Assembly: GCA_043803805.1 (NCBI GenBank)
Contig: JAZDJP010000067.1
Coordinates: 1 to 11,517, forward strand
From: JAZDJP01 sp043803805
Lineage (GTDB): Bacteria > Planctomycetota > JAZDJP01
Length of the DNA stretch: 11,517 nucleotides
Direction: 5' to 3'
The translations under genes were made by a program, and so were the position numbers. The notes under the pieces were generated by a model. That model did not search any database. It saw only the letters and a program-made list of their open reading frames with translations, and was not told the DNA's origin. Shown here piece by piece: positions 6,123-11,517 of this stretch; positions within the stretch are counted from its first letter, which is position 1; the number at the start of each line of letters is the position of its first letter.

Positions 6123-9006
6123 CGGCCGAAGGCGCGGGGGCCCGCCGTGTATCGCCCGGGGCCGAACCGGAGTTTCCCGCCGGAGTCCCTTCTCTCAAGA
6201 CCTTCCGGAGATAGTGTCCGGTGTATGACGTCGCGTGCGCCGCCACCGCCTCCGGCGTCCCCGTCGCGACGACCGTCCCGCCGGCCTCCCCGCCCTCGGG
6301 ACCCAGGTCAATCAGGTAATCGGCCGTTTTCACGACGTCGAGGTTGTGTTCGATGACAAGAACGGTGTTGCCCCGTTCCACGAGGCGATGGAGGACGTCC
6401 AGGAGGGTCGAGGTGTCGGCGAAGTGGAGTCCCGTCGTCGGCTCGTCGAGGATGTAGAGGGTGTTCCCGGTCGCCTCCCGGGAGAGTTCCGTCGCGAGTT
6501 TCACGCGCTGGGCCTCGCCGCCGGAGAGCGTCGTGCTCGACTGGCCGATGCGGACGTAGCCGAGCCCCACGTCCTCCATCGTCCGGAGGATTCGCTTGAG
6601 CTGGGGGAAGTGCTTGAAGAAATCGAGGGCCTCTTCCACGGACATGTCCAGGACGTCGGCGATGGTTTCCCCCTTGTAGCGCACCTCCAGGGTTTCGTGG
6701 TTGTAGCGAAGTCCCTTGCATGCGTCGCAGAGGACATAGACGTCGGGAAGGAAGTGCATCTCGATGATCTTGGTGCCCTGGCCCTGGCAGGCCTCGCACC
6801 GGCCTCCCTTGACGTTGAAACTGAACCGCCCGGGTTTGTATCCGCGGATTTTCGCCTCGGGGATCTTCGCGAAAAGCGCCCGGATCAGATCGAATGCCCC
6901 GGTGTAGGTGGCCGCGTTCGACCGCGGGGTGCGGCCGATGGGGGACTGGTCGATTTCGATGACCTTGTCCAGGAGATCCGTCCCGACGACGCGGTCGTGG
7001 GCCCCGGGTTTTTCCTTCCCGCCCATCAGTTTCCGCATCAGCGCCTTGAAGAGGACCTCGTTCACCAGGGTGCTTTTCCCCGAGCCCGAGACGCCCGTCA
7101 CGGCGACGAAGAGGCCCAGGGGAATGCGGACGTTGATGGATTTGAGGTTGTTCTCCCGCGCCCCTTTCACGAGGAGGATTTTCTCCCCGTCCACGGGGCG
7201 GCGCGTCTTTGGGACGGGGACGCTCATGGCGCCGGTGAGGTATTTCCCCGTGAGCGAGCCGTCGCAGGCGCCGACCTTGTCCACCGGCCCCTGATACACC
7301 AGATGGCCTCCGTGGACCCCCGCCCCCGGTCCCAGATCAATCAATTCATCCGCCGCGCGGATGGTCTCCTCGTCGTGCTCGACGACGATGACGGTGTTCC
7401 CGATGTCGCGGAGTTTTTGAAGCGTTGTGATGAGACGGGAATTGTCGCGCGGGTGAAGGCCGATGGTGGGCTCGTCGAGGACGTAGCAGACGCCGACGAG
7501 CCCGGACCCCACCTGGGTCGCGAGGCGTATCCGCTGGGCCTCGCCGCCGGCGAGGGTGCCGCTTTTCCGGTCGAGGGATAGATAGTCCAGCCCCACGTCC
7601 GTCATGAACTGGAGCCGCGCGCGGATCTCCCGGAGGATGGGCTGGGCGATTTTCGATTTTTCAGGGGGAAGCGCGAGTCCTCCGAAGAAGGCCAGGGCCT
7701 GGTCCACCGTGAATCGCGTGACGTCGAGGATGGACTTTTCCCGGATGCGGACCGCGAGCATCTCGGGCCGGAGGCGCGCCCCGTTGCAGGCCGGACAGGG
7801 GAGTTCGCTCATGTAGGAGAGAATGCGGCGTTTGACGAATTCGCTCTCGGTGCGTTCGAAGCGGCGCATCAGGTTGGGGACGACGCCCTCGAAGTAATGT
7901 CCCAGGCGTTCCTCATCCTCCCCGGTGGTGCCGTGCATCAGAAGCCGCCGCTCGTTCTCCCCGAGGTCCTGGAACGCCGTGGAGGGCGACACCGCGAAGT
8001 CGTGGCAGAAACGGCGGAGGAGCCGGTGGTAGTAAATGGCCATCCGCCGGCCGCCCTTCCGCCAGGCCTCGATGGCGCCGTCTTCGATGCTGGCCCGCGG
8101 GTTGGGGATGATGAGGTCGGCGTCGAGTTCCATCTTCGTCCCAAGCCCCCCGCAGGTCGGACAGGCCCCGTAGGGGCTGTTGAACGAGAACATCCGCGGG
8201 GAGAGTTCCCCGTAGCTGACTCCGCAGTCCGGGCAGGCGTAGATGGAACTGAAGACGACGTCGGTCCATTTTCCGGGTTTCCCCTCGTGGCTCACAACGA
8301 CGAGCCCCTCCCCGAACCGGAGCGCGGTCTCCACCGAATCGGCCAGGCGCGTCCGGATGACGGGGGACATGACCAGCCGGTCCACCACCGCCTCGATGGA
8401 GTGTTTCCGGCGCTTGTCGAGTTCCGGGACGCTCATGAAATCATGGACCCCGCCGTCCACGCGCACCCGGACGAACCCGTCGCGCTTGGCGCGTTGAAGG
8501 ACGTCCTTGTGCTCCCCTTTGCGGCCGCGGACGAGCGGCGCCAGCACCAGAATGCGTCCGCCGGGCGAAAGGCGCATCACCTGATCCACCATTTCCGGCG
8601 GGGTCTGCTGGCGGATGGGTTTGCCGCATTTGTGGCAGTAGGGTTCGCCCACCCGCGCGAACAGGAGGCGCAGGTAATCATAGATTTCCGTTGTCGTCGC
8701 CACCGTCGAGCGGGGGTTCGAGACCCCGGAGCGTTGCTCGATGGAGATGGTGGGGGGAAGTCCCTCGATGGACTCCACGTCGGGCTTCTGGAGTTGCTCG
8801 AGAAACTGGCGGGCGTAGGCGGACAGGCTTTCGACATACCGCCGCTGGCCCTCCGCGTAGAGCGTGTCGAAGGCGAGGGAGGATTTTCCCGACCCCGAGA
8901 GCCCCGTGATGACGATGAGCCTGTCCCGGGGGATGTCCAGGGAAACTGCCTTCAGGTTGTGCTCCCGGGCGCCGCGGATGCGGATGAAGGACAGATCGCC
9001 GGCCAT
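6112..9006 (-). CDS. uvrA: UvrABC excision nuclease subunit A
   Basis: The protein has 964 residues, close to the family norm of about 940. It is the damage-recognition ATPase of nucleotide excision repair and loads UvrB on distorted DNA. Two ABC modules are complete. Walker A motifs are GLSGSGKS (35-42) and GVSGSGKS (638-645); signatures are LAGGEAQ (485-491) and LSGGEAQ (827-833); Walker B/D-loops are YVLDEPTIGLH and YILDEPTTGLH. Zinc modules are Cys258/261/282/285 and Cys737/740/760/763. Further Cys-x2-Cys pairs are at 124/127 and 404/407. The first signature has Ala where Ser is usual. The ATG at 9006 is chosen: GAGGG lies just upstream and MAGDLSFIRIRGAREHNLK fits the family. An 11-codon extension to a TTG at 9039 coincides with the predicted transcription start. 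A Pro/Ala/Gly-rich tail of about 25 residues overlaps the convergent gene. Confidence 0.98.
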   Translation of the reverse strand: MAGDLSFIRIRGAREHNLKAVSLDIPRDRLIVITGLSGSGKSSLAFDTLYAEGQRRYVESLSAYARQFLEQLQKPDVESIEGLPPTISIEQRSGVSNPRSTVATTTEIYDYLRLLFARVGEPYCHKCGKPIRQQTPPEMVDQVMRLSPGGRILVLAPLVRGRKGEHKDVLQRAKRDGFVRVRVDGGVHDFMSVPELDKRRKHSIEAVVDRLVMSPVIRTRLADSVETALRFGEGLVVVSHEGKPGKWTDVVFSSIYACPDCGVSYGELSPRMFSFNSPYGACPTCGGLGTKMELDADLIIPNPRASIEDGAIEAWRKGGRRMAIYYHRLLRRFCHDFAVSPSTAFQDLGENERRLLMHGTTGEDEERLGHYFEGVVPNLMRRFERTESEFVKRRILSYMSELPCPACNGARLRPEMLAVRIREKSILDVTRFTVDQALAFFGGLALPPEKSKIAQPILREIRARLQFMTDVGLDYLSLDRKSGTLAGGEAQRIRLATQVGSGLVGVCYVLDEPTIGLHPRDNSRLITTLQKLRDIGNTVIVVEHDEETIRAADELIDLGPGAGVHGGHLVYQGPVDKVGACDGSLTGKYLTGAMSVPVPKTRRPVDGEKILLVKGARENNLKSINVRIPLGLFVAVTGVSGSGKSTLVNEVLFKALMRKLMGGKEKPGAHDRVVGTDLLDKVIEIDQSPIGRTPRSNAATYTGAFDLIRALFAKIPEAKIRGYKPGRFSFNVKGGRCEACQGQGTKIIEMHFLPDVYVLCDACKGLRYNHETLEVRYKGETIADVLDMSVEEALDFFKHFPQLKRILRTMEDVGLGYVRIGQSSTTLSGGEAQRVKLATELSREATGNTLYILDEPTTGLHFADTSTLLDVLHRLVERGNTVLVIEHNLDVVKTADYLIDLGPEGGEAGGTVVATGTPEAVAAHATSYTGHYLRKVLREGTPAGNSGSAPGDTRRAPAPSAVNP

Positions 9007-9045
9007 GCGACCCTCGCGCGAATTTCGCGGAACGTGCAATCCCGC

Positions 9046-9074
9046 ATTCTACCACGAAACCGTGAAAAAGTCAT
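9046..9074 (-). promoter_or_regulatory. Candidate promoter of uvrA
   Basis: On the minus strand, ATGACT (9069-9074, four of six matches to TTGACA) and TAGAAT (9046-9051, five of six to TATAAT) are 17 nt apart. Transcription would start near 9039-9040, giving a leader of about 33 nt to the uvrA ATG at 9006. No LexA-type box was recognised around it, so SOS control is not supported. Confidence 0.45.
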
Positions 9075-9083
9075 GGAGAGAGT

Positions 9084-9112
9084 TTCGCCCTTCCATTCCG
9101 ATGAAATTCCGA
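9084..9112. repeat. 29-nt direct repeat, left copy
   Basis: The stretch from TTCGCCCTTCC to AAATTCCGA is identical at 9558-9586, in the same orientation, 474 bp apart. The two copies could border an inserted unit or mark the same end of two related small elements. Confidence 0.9.
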
Positions 9113-9200
9113 CCCTCCTTCGCCCAAGGGGTTCCGGAGGGCCCTGCGAAGCCGCTTGGCGAAGCAGGGATGCCGAGTTCCGAATGCCGAATTGGGCGGG

Positions 9201-9235
9201 GAATTGTGGATTTTGGATTGCGGATTGTGGATTGA
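9201..9235. repeat. Heptamer tandem tract, GGATTGN family
   Basis: There are five consecutive 7-bp units: GAATTGT, GGATTTT, GGATTGC, GGATTGT and GGATTGA. The register is exact, and only single bases vary. No inverted arm was found nearby. Confidence 0.9.
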
Positions 9236-9301
9236 GGGAAAGGCAACAGGAATGGCGTAGAGGCGAACGGCGCCTGTCGGCAGGTGTTCCTCGAATGCCT
9301 T

Positions 9302-9337
9302 CCCACCTTTTCCTTGCTCGCCCAAGGAAAAGGTGGG
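9302..9337. repeat. Perfect 15-bp hairpin
   Basis: CCCACCTTTTCCTTG (9302-9316) is followed by a 6-nt loop and its exact complement (9323-9337). No T-tract follows on either strand, so a classic intrinsic terminator is not supported, though the stem could still stop or stabilise transcripts. Confidence 0.9.
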
Positions 9338-9388
9338 GCCAAAAGGAAGGGCGCCCCCGGACACGCCGACTGCTCCGCAAGTCCTCGT

Positions 9389-9410
9389 CGCTTCCGGCGT
9401 TCCGGAAGCG
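9389..9410. repeat. Perfect 9-bp hairpin
   Basis: CGCTTCCGG (9389-9397), loop CGTT, then CCGGAAGCG (9402-9410). It is part of the repeat patchwork upstream of uvrA. A further small stem, CGTCGC/GCGACG, lies at 9471-9488. Confidence 0.85.
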
Positions 9411-9557
9411 CGCCAAACTCGCCCATGCCACGACGGCGCTCAAGCATGTCGCGCTTAAACCCCGGAACGGCGTCGCGACTCGGCGACGTGTCAAGGGGGT
9501 TGGAGAAACGTCGACGTCGCAACCGGGATTGCGGAAATGACGTAGGGGCGAACGGCG

Positions 9558-9586
9558 TTCGCCCTTCCATTCCGATGAAATTCCGA
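9558..9586. repeat. 29-nt direct repeat, right copy
   Basis: This is identical to 9084-9112. Here it directly follows the near-repeat GACGTAGGGGCGAACGGCG (9539-9557), and GGGCGAAC and GTTCGCCC can pair into a small stem across the junction. Its end runs into the inverted repeat at 9578-9608. Confidence 0.9.
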
Positions 9587-9608
9587 ATGCCGAATGAATT
9601 CGGAATTT
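9578..9608. repeat. Perfect 11-bp inverted repeat with heptamer spacing
   Basis: AAATTCCGAAT (9578-9588) and ATTCGGAATTT (9598-9608) are exact complements around a 9-nt loop. The units TCCGAAT and GCCGAAT run in 7-bp register. The same units (GCCGAGT, TCCGAAT, GCCGAAT) occur at 9172-9192. Confidence 0.85.
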
Positions 9609-9644
9609 GCGTGACATTTTGGTGCGCATTGGCACCTATGTTAT

Positions 9645-9653
9645 GGGGGGGGG
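9645..9653 (+). repeat. Run of nine G in the leader of the lipoprotein gene
   Basis: Nine consecutive G residues lie 28 nt before the ATG at 9682, between a weak -10-like TATGTT (9637-9642) and the ribosome site. Homopolymers of this length can slip in replication. Confidence 0.7.
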
Positions 9654-9681
9654 CGCCGGTCCCTGCAAACGGAGGCCGTGT

Positions 9682-10926
9682 ATGAGGAACGGGAAACGAT
9701 TGGGGATTGTATGGTTGGCCGGACTTCTCGTTCCGTCCTGCATGCCCGGCCACGACATTACGGACAAGACACTTGAGGAGGTTGTTCAGCGTGTGGAGAT
9801 CGGGGAGTCATTTTCCGTGGATGACATCCTGTCGCGGATCCGGCTGACCCTCCCCGCGCAGAACAATGCGGAAGTTGTCCGTCATGAAGCGGAAAAGACC
9901 GGCTCGGACGCCACGATGGATCTTGTCGGGGTGAAAGCCTCTTCGATTCGCGAGTGGGCGTTGTATGAGGATGAATATCTCTCATTCCGGTATCCAAAAC
10001 TTCCCGGCGTTCAACTGGAGGTTGTCCCGCTGGACAACAAGGGGATTCGCAAGTTCAGCAACCATGCCGTGCCGATGGATATCTTCTATTGCCAACGATA
10101 TCGTTTGAGGGTCAAAGGTAATGCATTTGATTTGATCCTGTTGGATCAAGTTCCGTTTTTCAATGATGAATTGCTCTTGATGTGTTGCCCCATTATACGG
10201 AAGAAGTATTTTTTTCTCGGCGGGACCTTGGCAAGATTCGATCTGACAGAGGGAGACCGGCCGATGCAGATTCAGGTGCTGGGGAGTCATTCCCGGATCA
10301 TGATTTTCCCGTGGTTGGTTTCTGAATCGGTGGGTGTGGCGATCGGCGCCAGCATCCGATTGAAAGAACCGTTGATGAATCGGGATGGCGCGGCACGGAT
10401 GGTTTTCAGTGAGTACGGATTTCCCGGGCGCTTGGGATTTCTCGAGAAGGGCATGACTCGGGATGATGTGGTCAAGTTGCTTGGGGGGCCGTGGCAGGAA
10501 TCCGATCGCGCACTCTACTATTTCGAAAAGGACAAGGACGGACATGGCTTCACGATTCGAGTTGATTTGGCCAATGGCATATTTAACGGATTCCATCCCA
10601 ATTGGAAGGTATATGGCCGGCGGGGCTCCGTGGAATGGGTCGGTTCGATTACGGGTGTGCACGGGTTGTTCCGAAACAGACAGGAGATTTCCCCGGAGGA
10701 TGCCTGGTTCATCTTTGACCGATTTCTGGTGTTGGGACCCCATGCGGGACCTCGTGAATGGGAAGTGCTTTGTTCTGCCTTGCATGAGTTATGCGAGGCC
10801 GGGATGTCCGATCCACGTGTTCTGTCGGTGTTGAAGGGGCGATCGGTTGATAATAAGTTGCCTCAAGATGAAGCGGCACTTGTGATTCGGTGTTATCAGG
10901 AGAATTCGGGCGAAGGTGTCCCGTGA
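9682..10926 (+). CDS. Putative lipoprotein with a BamE/SmpA-like segment
   Basis: The protein has 414 residues. The ATG at 9682 follows GGAGG with 6-nt spacing; an in-frame start at 9607 would put 25 unlikely residues before the signal sequence. Residues 1-20 form a lipoprotein-type signal (basic start, hydrophobic LGIVWLAGLLVPS, then Cys20). The lipobox VPSC has an uncommon Pro, so lipidation is likely but not certain. Around 252-320, LEKGMTRDDVVKLLGGPWQE followed by an aromatic-rich strand resembles the BamE/SmpA/OmlA fold. The middle (90-240) is not recognised. The C-terminal part (335-400) is helical. The gene is visibly richer in A/T than uvrA or the left cluster, with T runs near 10208-10214, suggesting a lineage-specific or transferred gene. 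The function is unknown; the signal suggests a cell-envelope location. Confidence 0.82.
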   Translation: MRNGKRLGIVWLAGLLVPSCMPGHDITDKTLEEVVQRVEIGESFSVDDILSRIRLTLPAQNNAEVVRHEAEKTGSDATMDLVGVKASSIREWALYEDEYLSFRYPKLPGVQLEVVPLDNKGIRKFSNHAVPMDIFYCQRYRLRVKGNAFDLILLDQVPFFNDELLLMCCPIIRKKYFFLGGTLARFDLTEGDRPMQIQVLGSHSRIMIFPWLVSESVGVAIGASIRLKEPLMNRDGAARMVFSEYGFPGRLGFLEKGMTRDDVVKLLGGPWQESDRALYYFEKDKDGHGFTIRVDLANGIFNGFHPNWKVYGRRGSVEWVGSITGVHGLFRNRQEISPEDAWFIFDRFLVLGPHAGPREWEVLCSALHELCEAGMSDPRVLSVLKGRSVDNKLPQDEAALVIRCYQENSGEGVP

Positions 10927-10960
10927 GGCATGGAAAATCACGGTTTTCCCATGGGAAACG

Positions 10961-10995
10961 GTTTTTCGGTTCCCGGTTGCCGAATCCCGGTTCCC
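10961..10995. repeat. Heptamer tandem tract, GGTTCCC family
   Basis: The units are GTTTTTC, GGTTCCC, GGTTGCC, GAATCCC and GGTTCCC in exact 7-bp register. The design is the same as the GGATTGN tract and family B, but the unit sequence is unrelated. Confidence 0.85.
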
Positions 10996-11121
10996 GACTT
11001 GATGTTCTGCGAGCGACGGTCTTTCTGCGGTGTAAAATGCGACGGGCCGGAGTGCCTGGCGCCGCCGGGAAGTGTGGAAATTTTCTCCGCCAGGCGGAAT
11101 ATCCCCCATGTCGTCGTCGGG

Positions 11122-11151
11122 GTGGCAAGACACAACTGGTTTTCATATAAT
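11122..11151 (+). promoter_or_regulatory. Candidate promoter of the DUF1549 gene
   Basis: There is a perfect -10 TATAAT (11146-11151). With 18-nt spacing the -35 would be GTGGCA (11122-11127, four of six). The leader to the ATG at 11233 would be about 75 nt. Only the -10 is strong. Confidence 0.35.
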
Positions 11152-11232
11152 AGGATGCGGTATTTTGAAGTGATTTCGGATATCGGCATTGAACTTGCAT
11201 TTGAGACATCGGGGAAATTGTAAACCAGGGAA

Positions 11233-11517
11233 ATGTCAATCACGATGAGCCGGACACTCGTGAGAATCGCATGGGCGCTGGTATCGGCCGTCGGGCTGGC
11301 GGGCGGGAACGTTTTTGCCGGGGAATCTCTTGACGGTCCGCCCGCGGCCCCGGGGATCGTGCGCCCGTTTGAAGACGACACCGTCGTCATCCCGGCGAAC
11401 GGCATTGACACCCACGTCCTGGCCGCCCTGCGCCGGCGGGGCATCGAACCGGCGCCCCCTTGCTCGGACGAGGTCTTTGTCCGGCGCGTGTATCTGGATG
11501 TCATCGGCACGTTGCCC
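11233..11517 (+). CDS. Secreted DUF1549-type protein, N-terminal fragment
   Basis: Ninety-five codons are visible and the frame is open to the right edge. The ATG at 11233 sits 2 nt after AGGGAA. A second ATG at 11245 (MSRTL) is equally possible and begins a cleaner signal peptide, which would be cut near NVFA/GES (after residue 29). From residue 58, IDTHVLAALRRRGIEPAPP and RRVYLDVIGTLP match the start of DUF1549, usually part of large exported proteins (often with DUF1553 and sometimes cytochrome-like domains) expanded in Planctomycetota. Their biochemical role is not settled. The rest of the protein lies outside the window, so the domain composition cannot be given. This gene is the main taxonomic clue. 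Confidence 0.85.
   Translation, partial: MSITMSRTLVRIAWALVSAVGLAGGNVFAGESLDGPPAAPGIVRPFEDDTVVIPANGIDTHVLAALRRRGIEPAPPCSDEVFVRRVYLDVIGTLP

Larger units (their letters stand above)
9007..9681. other. Gene-free repeat patchwork between uvrA and the lipoprotein gene (675 bp)
   Basis: This divergent spacer carries the uvrA promoter near its left end and no credible gene. The open frames crossing it have repeat-derived, Arg/Pro/Ser-rich translations without recognisable domains. It contains a 29-nt direct repeat (9084-9112 and 9558-9586), a second near-repeat of 19 nt (9254-9272 and 9539-9557, 17 of 19 identical), and a shared 15-mer TTCCGAATGCCGAAT (9178-9192 and 9581-9595). It also holds a GGATTGN heptamer tract, several perfect hairpins listed separately, and a run of nine G. 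It looks like accumulated or nested small repeats rather than a single element. Confidence 0.75.
10927..11232 (+). other. Intergenic spacer with palindrome, heptamer tract and candidate promoter (306 bp)
   Basis: This lies between the lipoprotein and the DUF1549 gene. It contains a 14-bp palindrome TTTCCCATGGGAAA (10945-10958), a GGTTCCC heptamer tract, and an 8-bp inverted repeat GCCTGGCG/CGCCAGGC (11054-11061 and 11088-11095). A TATAAT is at 11146-11151. A 97-codon open frame (10930-11223) spans it but is not supported as a gene. Confidence 0.65.

Noticed and set aside
9007..9075. SOS (LexA) operator upstream of uvrA
   Set aside because: Neither the CTGT-N8-ACAG type nor the GAAC-N4-GTTC type was found around the candidate promoter.
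9302..9337. Intrinsic terminator at the perfect 15-bp hairpin
   Set aside because: There is no T-tract after the stem on either strand and no gene ends nearby; kept only as a hairpin.
7897..9540. A 547-codon plus-strand open frame antisense to uvrA and running into the spacer
   Set aside because: The first two thirds mirror uvrA and the rest is translated repeat sequence. No ribosome site or recognisable domain.
8952..9753. Two minus-strand open frames of 227 and 234 codons in the spacer between uvrA and the lipoprotein gene
   Set aside because: They translate the short repeats (typical strings such as NPQSAIQNPQ come from the GGATTGN tract read in reverse), overlap uvrA and each other, and show no domains.
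10930..11223. A 97-codon plus-strand open frame after the lipoprotein gene
   Set aside because: It begins on a poorly spaced ATG, crosses the palindrome and the GGTTCCC tract, and has no recognised family. The Cys content comes from repeat-like sequence.

Overview
The window is GC-rich bacterial chromosome. Its best taxonomic hint is the truncated gene at the right edge, which has the start of a DUF1549-type secreted protein. That family is characteristic of Planctomycetota and other PVC-group bacteria, so I read this as a planctomycete-like or related environmental genome. This is an inference from one partial gene plus the overall style of the intergenic repeats.

Layout. Positions 1-5066 hold five genes on the minus strand. 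In transcription order they are a YfcE-type metallophosphodiesterase, a HIT-family nucleotide hydrolase/transferase, a dGTPase-like HD phosphohydrolase, an FHA-GAF-AAA+-Fis sigma-54 activator, and a membrane PIN/TRAM protein cut by the left edge. A candidate promoter lies just upstream of the first gene. Positions 5067-5408 are a divergent spacer with half of a repeat element and a strong 20-bp hairpin. On the plus strand follows a small protein with a DUF5610-like C-terminus (5409-6122), which overlaps tail to tail with uvrA on the minus strand (6112-9006). Between uvrA and the next gene is a 675-bp gene-free patchwork of short repeats and hairpins (9007-9681). Two plus-strand genes follow: a BamE-like putative lipoprotein (9682-10926) of visibly lower GC, and the truncated DUF1549 gene (11233 onward).

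How the genes work together. Several products handle nucleotides or nucleic acids: HIT, dGTPase, the phosphodiesterase, UvrA and the PIN domain. This may be a loose housekeeping theme, but no single pathway is evident. The sigma-54 activator is an orphan with no visible kinase partner or target promoter.

The most unusual content is intergenic. All four gaps of the five-gene cluster are filled by hairpin-forming elements built from 8-bp (family A) or 7-bp (family B) tandem units, placed at or within about 10 nt after stop codons. The two complete A copies bracket the sigma-54 gene and the two B copies bracket the HIT gene. Three more unrelated heptamer-periodic tracts lie in the right half. 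Different sequences sharing one architecture suggests a general class of short-period palindromic repeats, comparable to the heptanucleotide STRR repeats of cyanobacteria.
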